Assembly (NCBI RefSeq): GCF_029223255.1
Contig: NZ_JARHUC010000004.1
Coordinates: forward strand, 124,001-188,000
Direction of reading: 5' to 3'
Length of the DNA: 64,000 nucleotides
DNA from: Albimonas marina
GTDB lineage: Bacteria > Pseudomonadota > Alphaproteobacteria > Rhodobacterales > Rhodobacteraceae
The translations under genes were made by a program, and so were the position numbers. Positions 8,697-16,539 of this stretch are shown here, piece by piece (position 1 is the stretch's first letter; each line of letters begins with the position of its first letter). The notes under the pieces were generated by a model that did no database searches, was not told the DNA's origin, and worked only from the letters and a program-made list of their open reading frames with translations.

Positions 8697-10049
8697 ATGG
8701 CGACGGCCGTGAAGAAGATGTCCCTGACCGTGCAGGTCATGCTCGGGATGGGGCTCGGGATCGTGGTGGGGTTGATCTTCAACGCCATCGGCTCGCAGTT
8801 CATCGCCGACTACGTCACCGGCGGCCTCTTCGCCATGCTGGGCAAGATGTTCGTCAACGCCCTGAAGATGCTGGTGGTGCCGCTGGTCGTCTTCTCGCTG
8901 ATCTGCGGCGTGGCGGGGATCGGCGACGTGAAGGCGCTGGGCCGCGTCGGCGGCAAGAGCTTCGGCCTCTACCTCGCCACCACCGCCATCGCCATCGCGG
9001 TCGCCATCGCGCTGGCGCTGATCGTGGGGCCGGGCGTGGGCTTCGACATGGCCGGCGTCGACACCTCGGGCGTCACCGCCAAGACGGCGCCCACGGTCTG
9101 GGACGTCTTCGCCGGGGTCGTGCCCACCAACCCCATCGCGGCCTTCGCCAACGGCGAGATGCTGCAGATCATCTTCTACGTGATCGTCGTCGGGATCGCC
9201 GCCCTGATGCTGGGCGAGAAGTCCTCGGGCTTCGTGGCGGCCTGCGAGTACATGAACGAGCTGATGATGAAGGTCGTCCAGATCGTCATGGCCTTCGCCC
9301 CGATCGGCGTCTTCTGCCTGATCGCCAAGACCTTCGCCGAGCAGGGGATCGACCTGTTCCTGCCGGTGCTCGCCTACGTGCTGACGCTGACGGCGGCGCT
9401 GTTCATCCACCTCTTCGGCACGCTGATGATCATCCTCAAGGCGCTGTCGGGCCTCAACCCGCTGATGTTCATGCGCAAGATGCGGCCCGCGCAGCTCTTC
9501 GCCTTCTCGACCGCCTCCTCGAACGCCACCATCCCCGTCACCTACCGCTGCGTGACCGAGCGGATCGGGGCCGACCAGTCGGTCGCCTCCTTCACCGTGC
9601 CCTTCGGCGCCACCATCAACATGGACGGCACCGCGATCATGCAGGGCGTGGCGACGGTGTTCCTGGCCAACGTCTACGGCATCGACCTGGGCGTCGGGGG
9701 CTACTTGACGGTGATCGCCATGGCGGTGCTCGCCTCCATCGGCACCGCCGGCGTGCCCGGCGTGGGGCTGGTGATGCTGACCATGGTGCTGGGCCAGGTG
9801 GGCCTGCCCATCGAGGGCATCGCCATCATCCTGGGCGTCGACCGGCTGATGGACATGATCCGCACCGCGGTGAACATCACCGGCGACGCGGTCGTCTCGA
9901 CCATCGTGGCCAAGGGCGAGGGCAAGCTCGACATGGCGGTATTCAACGACCCCGACGCCGGGCTGATGACCGGCGACGAGCTCGAGATCGATCCCAAGGC
10001 CGAGGCGAAGCTCGCGGGCCTCGCGCATCCCCACCCGGCGGGGGAGTGA
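8697..10049 (+). CDS. Dicarboxylate/amino acid:cation symporter (DAACS family)
   Basis: An inner-membrane secondary transporter of the GltP/DctA type, driven by Na+ or H+. The family motifs are all present: the serine-rich re-entrant loop FSTASSNATIPVT, then PFGATINMDGTAIMQGVATVFLA and the transmembrane-8 stretch DRLMDMIRTAVNITGDAVVSTIVAK. Length is 450 residues against about 400-450 for the family. GGAGG lies 8 nt before this ATG, which is preferred over an in-frame ATG 15 nt upstream. Substrate (glutamate, aspartate or C4-dicarboxylate) cannot be fixed from sequence. It is monocistronic and faces rnhA tail to tail. Confidence 0.9.
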   Translation: MATAVKKMSLTVQVMLGMGLGIVVGLIFNAIGSQFIADYVTGGLFAMLGKMFVNALKMLVVPLVVFSLICGVAGIGDVKALGRVGGKSFGLYLATTAIAIAVAIALALIVGPGVGFDMAGVDTSGVTAKTAPTVWDVFAGVVPTNPIAAFANGEMLQIIFYVIVVGIAALMLGEKSSGFVAACEYMNELMMKVVQIVMAFAPIGVFCLIAKTFAEQGIDLFLPVLAYVLTLTAALFIHLFGTLMIILKALSGLNPLMFMRKMRPAQLFAFSTASSNATIPVTYRCVTERIGADQSVASFTVPFGATINMDGTAIMQGVATVFLANVYGIDLGVGGYLTVIAMAVLASIGTAGVPGVGLVMLTMVLGQVGLPIEGIAIILGVDRLMDMIRTAVNITGDAVVSTIVAKGEGKLDMAVFNDPDAGLMTGDELEIDPKAEAKLAGLAHPHPAGE

Positions 10050-10147
10050 GGCGGCCGGGGACGGAGGCGCCCTGCGGGCGGGCTTGGGCCTCCTGCGGGC
10101 GCTTCGCCTTGACTGGGCGAGGGCGGGAGCCTCCGGCGGGCTCCTGA

Positions 10148-10344
10148 CTCACCAAAGAACAGGGGCCGCGCCTGTCCTCCGGAGTCGTCTCTCGCTGTTG
10201 ATGCCTGAGCGAGTCGCCGGGAGGGGTCAAGGACAAGCCCGCGCAAGCGCGGGTCGCTTTGCGATCCCTGACCCCTCCCGGCGACTCGCTCTTCACGGCA
10301 TCAGCGAGAGACGGCTCCGAAGAACAGGCGCTTCGCACGGGCCT
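10148..10344. repeat. Dispersed long-palindrome element, copy A
   Basis: Three nested inverted repeats share one axis. The outer arms are 10181-10205 and 10297-10318 (one mismatch and a 3-nt bulge). The middle arms, 10207-10229 and 10269-10291, are 23 bp and perfect. The inner hairpin is CCCGCGC-AA-GCGCGGG at 10238-10253. Further out, GCGCCTGT pairs with ACAGGCGC. The copy at 53949-54148 keeps the plan and differs in paired positions by compensatory changes. Single-stranded DNA or RNA from this region would fold into a rod of about 45 pairs. There is no transposase or clear target duplication. Other names or homologues cannot be judged without a search. Confidence 0.88.
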
Positions 10345-10354
10345 GCGGGCGGCG

Positions 10355-10372
10355 CGCCGGCGAAAGCCGGCG
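10355..10372. terminator. GNRA hairpin CGCCGGC-GAAA-GCCGGCG
   Basis: A 7-bp perfect stem closed by a GAAA tetraloop lies 55 bp past the rnhA stop on the minus strand. There is no T run, so it would be at most a weak or factor-dependent terminator, perhaps together with the neighbouring long palindrome. Confidence 0.35.
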
Positions 10373-10426
10373 AGGGGAGAGCCTTGGGGCGGAAGGGGAG
10401 AGAGGGGCGGGGCCGCGGCGGGCGGG

Positions 10427-10918
10427 TCAGCGCGCGCCGGCGGGCTTGCGGGGCTTTTTCGCCTTGGCGGGCTTGAACGGGGCCATGCCTGCGCGGGCGA
10501 GCGCGTCGGCGCGCTCGTTCTCCTCGTGGCCGGCGTGGCCCTTCACCCATTTCCAGGTCACCTTGTGGCGGGCCTGCGCGGCGTCGAGGCGCCGCCACAG
10601 GTCCTCGTTCTTCACCGGCGACTTCGAGGCGGTCTTCCAGCCGTTGCGCTTCCAGCCGTGGATCCAGCCGGTCACGCCGCCCTTCACGTAGTTCGAATCC
10701 GTCACCACCGTGATCTCGGTCGGGCGGCCCAGAGTCTCCAGCGCCGAGATCGCGGCCATCAGCTCCATGCGGTTGTTGGTGGTCTCGGGCTCGCCGCCCG
10801 AGAGCTCCCGCTCGCGCACCACCGCGCCGTCCTGCATCGCCACCAGCAGCGCGCCCCAGCCCCCCGGCCCGGGGTTCCCCGAGCAGGCGCCGTCGGTGTA
10901 GGCGAAGAACTCGGCCAT
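10427..10918 (-). CDS. rnhA: Ribonuclease HI
   Basis: RNase HI cleaves the RNA strand of RNA:DNA hybrids and helps remove primers and R-loops. The start of the fold is [19 protein letters not shown] with the first catalytic Asp at residue 9. The other acidic residues are in [20 protein letters not shown] and NERADALAR, and the flexible-loop His is in [10 protein letters not shown]. The 163-residue length includes a short Lys/Pro-rich tail. It begins 2 nt after the stop of the lysE-like gene and is probably co-transcribed with it. Confidence 0.95.
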   Translation of the reverse strand: MAEFFAYTDGACSGNPGPGGWGALLVAMQDGAVVRERELSGGEPETTNNRMELMAAISALETLGRPTEITVVTDSNYVKGGVTGWIHGWKRNGWKTASKSPVKNEDLWRRLDAAQARHKVTWKWVKGHAGHEENERADALARAGMAPFKPAKAKKPRKPAGAR

Positions 10919-10920
10919 GC

Positions 10921-11532
10921 TCAGCGCTCCGCGAAGGCCAGCCGCAGGCCGAGGCCCGCGAAGCAGGTCGCGAAGACCCGGCGCATCCAGCGCATCGCCC
11001 GCGCCGAGCCCAGGATCCGGTCGCGCGCCGAGGCGGCGAACAGGCCGTAGACCGCAAAGACCGCCGCCGTCAGCCCGGTGAAGACGAGGCCCAGAACCGC
11101 CATCTCGGCCGTCGCCCCGGGGCCGGGATGGACGAATTGGGGCAGGAAGGCCGCGAAGAAGATCGCGAGCTTGGGGTTCAGCAGGTTGATCAGCACCGCG
11201 CGCGTCGCGATGCGGCGTAGGCCCTGCTCGGCCACCGCCGCGGGCGCGGCCGGGCCGTCGCCCTCGCGCAGGGTCGTCCAGGCCATCCACATCAGGAACA
11301 GGACGCCCGCGATCTTCACCCCCTGGAACAGCGCTGCCGAGGCGTGGAGGATCGCCGCCAGCCCCGCCAGCGCCGCGGCCATGTGGAACAGGACCGCGAA
11401 GGTGCATCCGGCGACCGCGGCCATCGCGGCGGCGCGGCCGCGGGCCAGCCCGCAGGACAGGGTGTAGATCGCTCCCGTCCCGGGGATCATCACCACCGCG
11501 AGCGCGGTCAGCAGGAATTCGGGGCTGATCAT
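10921..11532 (-). CDS. LysE family translocator
   Basis: A 203-residue inner-membrane protein with about six hydrophobic segments and the LysE/RhtB signature: [21 protein letters not shown] near the N-terminus and [19 protein letters not shown] in the middle. Members export amino acids or their analogues. The substrate is not predictable. GGAGA about 5 nt before the ATG supports the start. It lies 2 nt before rnhA, an arrangement that need not mean shared function. Confidence 0.88.
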   Translation of the reverse strand: MISPEFLLTALAVVMIPGTGAIYTLSCGLARGRAAAMAAVAGCTFAVLFHMAAALAGLAAILHASAALFQGVKIAGVLFLMWMAWTTLREGDGPAAPAAVAEQGLRRIATRAVLINLLNPKLAIFFAAFLPQFVHPGPGATAEMAVLGLVFTGLTAAVFAVYGLFAASARDRILGSARAMRWMRRVFATCFAGLGLRLAFAER

Positions 11533-11724
11533 GCGGGTCTCCGTTCCGGGCGTCGCCCGGCGACGCCGCCCGCCGGGGCCGGCAAGATGCGGCGCGGGGC
11601 CGGGCGGGTCAATGGCCCGGCGGGACGCGCCGGGCGAGGCGCCGCTTGACCGGCGCTCAGCGCGCATTCATCATCGCGCATCGAGCGACCCATTGATCCT
11701 GCATTCAATTCTCGAGGTGCGTGC

Positions 11725-12255
11725 ATGCCTCTGCGTTTCCTGGCGATCGTCGCGGCGGCCCTGTTCCCGGTCCTTCCGGCGGTCGCGGCCACCGACTATT
11801 CCGAGGCGGTCTCGGGCGACCTCGCCGGCTCCGCCGGGCCCGCCAACGTGGACCTCGGCCCGCTGGGCCCCGCGCAGGCCTTCACCGTGACCGGCACGCT
11901 GGATGCGGGCGAGACGCTCGACGTCTTCGGCGACGGTCCGGACGAGCAGGACAGCTTCCGCTTCACCGCCGCCGTCGACTTCGCCTTCGATCTCGCGGTG
12001 GTCTCCGGCGCCCCGGTCTGCGAGCTCTACGAATTCGCCGGGCCGGACCTGAACCTGCTGGGCGACTGCCTCGGCCAGGTCTGGGCGCCGGCCTCCTACG
12101 CCGTGGCGCTGGTCATGGACGGGAACCAGGGCCAGGGCGGCTACGCGCTGACCGCCCAGGCGGCGCCGGTCCCGGCGCCCGCCGCAGGCGCGCTGCTGGC
12201 GGGCGCCTGCGCGGCGGGGCTGGCGCTGTCGCGCAGGGGGCGGCGCGGGGCCTGA
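11725..12255 (+). CDS. Exported protein with VPxPA-type C-terminal sorting tail
   Basis: The 176-residue protein has a signal peptide (MPLRFLAIVAAALFPVLPAVA) and a beta-rich middle with two cysteines that could pair (VCELYEF and LGDCLGQ). The C-terminus has the tripartite sorting pattern: a Pro/Ala motif (APVPAPAAG), a short hydrophobic helix (ALLAGACAAGLAL) and a basic end (SRRGRRGA). This matches PEP-CTERM/VPLPA-CTERM proteins, which are processed by exosortase-like enzymes and linked to surface polysaccharide. The sorting enzyme is not in the window. The middle region DVFGDGPDEQDSFRFTAAVDF resembles extracellular pre-peptidase-like repeats, but this is uncertain. Confidence 0.75.
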   Translation: MPLRFLAIVAAALFPVLPAVAATDYSEAVSGDLAGSAGPANVDLGPLGPAQAFTVTGTLDAGETLDVFGDGPDEQDSFRFTAAVDFAFDLAVVSGAPVCELYEFAGPDLNLLGDCLGQVWAPASYAVALVMDGNQGQGGYALTAQAAPVPAPAAGALLAGACAAGLALSRRGRRGA

Positions 12256-12263
12256 GGCGGCGC

Positions 12264-12947
12264 TCAGGCGAGGCGGGCGAAGGCGGCGAGGAGCCCGGTC
12301 TCCGCCCCGTCGCGGCCCACGCCGCGGCTTGTCGAGACCTCGATCTCCGCGAAGCCGGCCTGCGCCAGCAGGGCCCGCAGGCCGGGCTCGCGGATGTAGG
12401 CGTAGCGGCGGCCGAGGCGGTCGCGCCGCTCGCCCTCGCCCTCCTTCAGGCCCAGGAACAGCAATCCCCCGGGGCGCAGGGCGCGGGCGACGCGCGCCAG
12501 AACGTCGGGCCAACTCGCGAGCGGGGCGTGCAGCAGGCTGAAGCTGATCCAGGCGCCGTCGTAGGCGGCCACGTCTTCCAGCGTCTCGAACCGCCCGACC
12601 TCCGCCGGGACCCCGCGGGCGCGGGCGCGCGAGACCAGCCCGGCGGAGGCGTCGAGCGCCCGGACCGAGAGGCCGGCCGCCATCATCGCCGCGGCCGCAT
12701 GGCCCGCGCCGCAGCCGAGGTCGATCACCCGAGCCCCCGCAGGCAGGCCGGCGAGGAACCGCGCGAGCGTCCCGTCCTCTCCGCCGTTGAAGGGCGCGGA
12801 CCAGGCGTCGTAGTCCGCCGCCGCGCCGTCGTACCAGGCGAGCGTCGCCGCGTCCGCGGTGGTCGGCGCCGCGGCGGTCGGGGCGGTTCGACCAGGGGCC
12901 TCGCCCGGGGCGCCGAGGGGGGCTCGTTCCCCGTCCGCGCCGCTCAC
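12264..12947 (-). CDS. Class I SAM-dependent methyltransferase
   Basis: The 227-residue product contains motif I of Rossmann methyltransferases ([19 protein letters not shown]), the acidic ribose-binding position (VRALDAS) and a post-motif stretch [26 protein letters not shown] typical of small-molecule methyltransferases. The first 35 residues are a low-complexity Pro/Ala linker. The substrate is unknown. It starts at a GTG that overlaps the ispH stop (GTGA), so it is translated with ispH. A longer reading of the frame would lie wholly inside ispH and is rejected. Confidence 0.83.
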   Translation of the reverse strand: MSGADGERAPLGAPGEAPGRTAPTAAAPTTADAATLAWYDGAAADYDAWSAPFNGGEDGTLARFLAGLPAGARVIDLGCGAGHAAAAMMAAGLSVRALDASAGLVSRARARGVPAEVGRFETLEDVAAYDGAWISFSLLHAPLASWPDVLARVARALRPGGLLFLGLKEGEGERRDRLGRRYAYIREPGLRALLAQAGFAEIEVSTSRGVGRDGAETGLLAAFARLA

Positions 12948-13942
12948 GCGGCGTCGCCGGCGGGCTGGCGCAGGATGCGGGGGGGCTTGAACTCGACCCG
13001 CTCGACGGCGGTCTCGACCAGCTCGACGGTCACCGAGTGGCGGGCGCGGAAGGCGTCGATCACCTCCTCGACCAGCACCTCGGGCGCGCTGGCGCCGGCG
13101 GTGACGCCGACCGAGCGCACGCCCTCGATCGCGCGCCAGTCGATGTCGGTCGCCCGCTGCACCAGCTGCGAATAGGCGCAGCCGGCCTTCCTGCCGACCT
13201 CCACCAGCCGCTTGGAGTTCGAGGAGTTCGGCGCCCCGATCACCAGCAGCGCCTCGATCTTCGGGGCCATCGCCTTCACCGCCTCCTGGCGGTTGGTGGT
13301 GGCGTAGCAGATGTCTTCCTTGTGCGGCCCCTGGATCGCGGGGAAGCGCGCCGCCAGGGCCGCCGCGATGTCGGCGGTGTCGTCCACGCTCAGCGTCGTC
13401 TGGGTCACGTAGGCCAGCCGCTCGGGGTCCCGCGGCACCAGCCCCGCCACGTCCTCCACCGTCTCGACCAGCAGCACCTCGCCCTCGGGCAGCTGGCCCA
13501 TGGTGCCGATGGTCTCGGGGTGGCCGGCGTGGCCGATCATCACGATCTGCAGGCCCTTGGCGGCGTGACGCTCGGCCTCGACATGCACCTTCGAGACCAG
13601 CGGGCAGGTGGCGTCGACGAACAGCATCTCCCGCGCCTGGGCGGCGGCGGGCACCGACTTGGGCACCCCGTGGGCCGAGAACACCACCGGCCGGTCGACC
13701 GGGCATTCGTCCAGCTCCTCGACGAAGACGGCGCCCTTGTCGCGCAGCCCGTCCACGACGTAGCGGTTATGCACGATCTCGTGGCGCACGTAGACCGGCG
13801 CCCCCCATTTCTCGAGCGCCATCTCCACGATCTTGATCGCCCGGTCCACGCCCGCGCAGAAGCCGCGCGGCGCGGCGAGGTGGATCGTCAGCGGGGGCAG
13901 GGCGCCCGCCGCGGGGGCGGCGCCTTGGGGGGTCGGGGACAT
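12944..13942 (-). CDS. ispH: 4-hydroxy-3-methylbut-2-enyl diphosphate reductase IspH
   Basis: IspH is the last enzyme of the MEP isoprenoid pathway and makes IPP and DMAPP with a [4Fe-4S] cluster. The three cluster cysteines are seen in [12 protein letters not shown] (Cys29), [13 protein letters not shown] and [14 protein letters not shown]. The catalytic Glu is in [10 protein letters not shown] and [14 protein letters not shown] lies 5 nt before this ATG, so it is preferred to an ATG 12 nt upstream with no such site. A methyltransferase gene overlaps its stop codon. Confidence 0.95.
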   Translation of the reverse strand: MSPTPQGAAPAAGALPPLTIHLAAPRGFCAGVDRAIKIVEMALEKWGAPVYVRHEIVHNRYVVDGLRDKGAVFVEELDECPVDRPVVFSAHGVPKSVPAAAQAREMLFVDATCPLVSKVHVEAERHAAKGLQIVMIGHAGHPETIGTMGQLPEGEVLLVETVEDVAGLVPRDPERLAYVTQTTLSVDDTADIAAALAARFPAIQGPHKEDICYATTNRQEAVKAMAPKIEALLVIGAPNSSNSKRLVEVGRKAGCAYSQLVQRATDIDWRAIEGVRSVGVTAGASAPEVLVEEVIDAFRARHSVTVELVETAVERVEFKPPRILRQPAGDAA

Positions 13943-14148
13943 CGCGGCCTCCATCCGGCCGCGCGGGTCGCGGCCTGTCGCCCAGACCTACGCGCGCGGG
14001 CCCGCGTCTTCAACCGCCTGCCCCGCGCCGGATCGCCCCTCGCGGCCCGCGGTTGCGCGGGCCGGGCGCCTGGGCCACGCTGCGCGCGAACCGCCCGCCG
14101 GGCGAAGAGACGACCCGAAGCCGCCCGCCGGCGGCGGGAAGGAGCCGC

Positions 14149-14784
14149 ATGATCGTTATCCACCACCTGGGCGTCTCCCAGTCCGACCGCGTGGTCTGGC
14201 TGATGGAGGAGCTGGGCCTGCCCTACGAGCTGCGCTGGCACGACCGCGGCCCCGACTTCCTGGCGCCCGAGAGCTACCGCGCCCTGCACCCCGCCGCGAC
14301 CGCCCCGGTGATCGAGGACGGGGAGCTCGTGCTGACCGAATCCGCCGTGATCCTCGAGCACATCTGCCACCGCCACGCCGGCGGGCGGCTGACCGTGGGG
14401 CCGCAGGACGCGAACTACACGGACTACCTCTACTGGATGCACTTCAACGCCTCGATGCTGGGCATCTACTTCACCCGCGGGGCGCTCGGCTCGGGCGCCA
14501 CCGGCCCGCGGGCCGAGCGGCTGGGAACCGTGATCGCCCGGCGCGAGGCGGGGATGATGGCCTTCCTCGAACAGACGCTGGCCCGGCACGACTGGCTGGC
14601 GGGCCCCGAGTTCACCTGCGCCGACATCATGTGCGCCTTCGGCCTCTCGCCCGGCTCCCGCTACGGGGCCACGCCGATCGAGGACACGCCCAACGCCGCG
14701 GCCTGGCTGGAGCGGATCCGCGCCCGCCCCGCCTATCGCCGCGCGCAGGAGATCGCGGGGCCGAAGGCCGTCCGCCCCGACTGA
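14149..14784 (+). CDS. Glutathione S-transferase family protein
   Basis: A 211-residue two-domain GST. The thioredoxin-like N-terminal half runs from IHHLGVSQSDRVVWLMEELG to the cis-Pro region TAPVIEDGELVLTESAVILEHI, whose ESA residues bind glutamate of glutathione. The alpha-helical domain follows, with FTCADIMCAFGL near the C-terminus. The first serine after the initial strand (VSQSDR) could activate the thiol. GGAAGGAG precedes the ATG. The natural substrate is unknown, and it stands alone between ispH and the RND pair. Confidence 0.9.
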   Translation: MIVIHHLGVSQSDRVVWLMEELGLPYELRWHDRGPDFLAPESYRALHPAATAPVIEDGELVLTESAVILEHICHRHAGGRLTVGPQDANYTDYLYWMHFNASMLGIYFTRGALGSGATGPRAERLGTVIARREAGMMAFLEQTLARHDWLAGPEFTCADIMCAFGLSPGSRYGATPIEDTPNAAAWLERIRARPAYRRAQEIAGPKAVRPD

Positions 14785-14980
14785 AACCGCGGAACCCGCC
14801 CCCGGCCCGCGGAAAACGCCCCCGGACCCGGGGCGCCCCGCGGGGCCGGGCGACGGAACCCGCGCGGCCGCCCGTGACAGGGAGGCCCCGCACGCAGGCT
14901 CGCCCCCCGGGCCTGCGCGGGTTAAGTCTGTTCATCCAAGGGTCGGCCGCGCCCCGCGGCCTCGCCGGACGGGAGAGCCC

Positions 14981-16534
14981 ATGCGCTTCGTGATGCGCAG
15001 CCTGACGGGACTGGTCCTGCTCGCCCTCGCGGCGGCGCTGATCGCCAACGGCGCCTGGCGGCTGCACCTCGCGCAGGAGGCGGCCGAGGCCAAGGCCCCG
15101 CGCCGCGCGCCCGCGGCAGAGCGGGTCTTCGCTGTCGAGGTGGTGCGCCCGCAGCCCGCCGACGTCTCCCCCACCCTGACCGCCTATGGCGAGATCGTCG
15201 CCGCCCGCCGGCTGGAGCTGCGCCCCGCGCTGCCCGGCCGCCTGGTCGAGCTGTCGCCCGCCTTCGTCGACGGCGGCGCGGTGCGGGCCGGGGAGCTGCT
15301 GTTCCGCCTCGATCCCGCCGACGCCGAATCCGCCGTCGACCGGGCCGAGATCGCGCTGGCCGAGACCGAGACCGACCGCGCCGCCGCCGCCCGCACCGTG
15401 GAACTCGCCGAGATGGACCTCGAGGCCGCCGAGGATCGCGTGCGCCTCCAGCGCCAGGCGATGGAGCGGCAGAAGGGCCTGGCCGAGCGGCTCGTCGGCT
15501 CCACCGCCGCGGTCGAGTCGGCCGAGCTGAACCTCGCCGTCGCCGTGCAGACCCGCATCGACGCGCAGCAGGCGCTCTCGGCCGCGCGCACCGCGTCGGA
15601 GATGAACGCCACCGCCCTGCGCCGCGCGCAGCTGGAACTCGCCGACGCCCGCCGGGCGCTGGCCGACACCGAGGTCCGCGCCCCCTTCGACGGCCTGCTG
15701 ACCGAGACCGCCGCCGTGCTCGGCCGCCAGGTGGCCGCGAACGAGAAGCTGGGCGCCCTGATCGACCCCCGCCGGCTGGAGGCCGCGGTGCGCGTCTCCA
15801 ACGCCGAATACGCCCGCCTGCTCGACGACGCCGGCGGGTTGCGCGACCTCGGCGCCGAGGTGCGGCTGGAGCTGGGGGAGGTCGACGCCTCGGTCCCCGC
15901 CCATATCGCCCGCGCCGCCGCCGCGACGGGGGAGGCGCGCACCGGCCGCACGCTCTACCTCGCGCTCGACCCCTCCGCCGGCGACCTGTTCCGGGAGGGG
16001 GACTTCGTCGCCGCCGCGGTGCGCGAGCCGGTGCTGGAGGGCGTCGCCGTGATCCCCGCCGCCGCCGCGACCGAGGACGGGCGGGTGCTGATCGTGGACG
16101 CCGACGACCGGCTGCGGGAGCGTCGCGTGCGCATCCTGCGCCGGGTGGGCGAGACGCTGATCGTCGCCGACGCCCCCTTCGGGGAGCGGATGGTGGCGAT
16201 CCGCAAGCCGCAGCTCGGCGCCGGCGCCCGCGCCCGCGTCGCCGCCGAGGGCGAGGACGCGATGCGCGCGGCCGAGGCGGCGGGCGCCCCGATCCCGGGC
16301 GGCGTCTCCTCCCTCTCCGCCACGGGCGAGGAGATGCTCTCCCTCACCCCCGAACGCCGCGCCGCCCTGCGCGACCGGGTCCGGGCCTCCAACCTCGGCC
16401 CGGCCGAGCGCGCCCGCCTGCTCGACCGGCTCGACGGCGAGGCCGCCCCTCGCGGCCTGGTCGAGCGGCTGGAGGGCGTCGGCGCCCCGGCCTCCGACGG
16501 CGCGGCCCCCGCCGCCTCCACCTCGGGCGGCTGA
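14981..16534 (+). CDS. RND efflux periplasmic adaptor subunit
   Basis: A membrane-fusion protein that couples an inner-membrane RND pump to an outer-membrane channel. It has one N-terminal membrane anchor (residues 7-24). The lipoyl/barrel-sandwich halves are around 75-110 and 228-265 (DTEVRAPFDGLLTE is the classic return strand). A long Ala/Glu/Arg coiled coil lies between them at about 115-228, and beta-barrel and membrane-proximal parts follow. The final 100 residues are an extension beyond the usual adaptor fold. The pump gene starts 6 nt after its stop. No outer-membrane factor gene is nearby. Confidence 0.9.
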   Translation: MRFVMRSLTGLVLLALAAALIANGAWRLHLAQEAAEAKAPRRAPAAERVFAVEVVRPQPADVSPTLTAYGEIVAARRLELRPALPGRLVELSPAFVDGGAVRAGELLFRLDPADAESAVDRAEIALAETETDRAAAARTVELAEMDLEAAEDRVRLQRQAMERQKGLAERLVGSTAAVESAELNLAVAVQTRIDAQQALSAARTASEMNATALRRAQLELADARRALADTEVRAPFDGLLTETAAVLGRQVAANEKLGALIDPRRLEAAVRVSNAEYARLLDDAGGLRDLGAEVRLELGEVDASVPAHIARAAAATGEARTGRTLYLALDPSAGDLFREGDFVAAAVREPVLEGVAVIPAAAATEDGRVLIVDADDRLRERRVRILRRVGETLIVADAPFGERMVAIRKPQLGAGARARVAAEGEDAMRAAEAAGAPIPGGVSSLSATGEEMLSLTPERRAALRDRVRASNLGPAERARLLDRLDGEAAPRGLVERLEGVGAPASDGAAPAASTSGG

Positions 16535-16539
16535 GCGCG

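Larger units (their letters stand above)
10050..10426. other. Intergenic region holding palindromic element copy A
   Basis: This 377-bp gap lies between the convergent 3' ends of the symporter gene and rnhA. It contains the long nested palindrome described separately and a GNRA-type hairpin. The string CCTGCGGGCG recurs at about 10071, 10097 and 10342. No open frame here looks like a gene. Confidence 0.7.

Noticed and set aside
10148-10344. Reading the palindromic element as part of a protein-coding gene
   Set aside because: Frames through both copies give similar peptides only because the DNA is repeated; they lack start signals and differ by structure-preserving rather than synonymous changes.
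10148-10344. Classifying the long palindrome as an insertion sequence or MITE
   Set aside because: No transposase frame and no convincing target duplication flank either copy, so only dispersed repeat can be supported.
10427-10918. GTTCGAATC, a tRNA T-loop-like string near 10690
   Set aside because: It is within the rnhA coding sequence, and no acceptor or anticodon stem can be formed around it.
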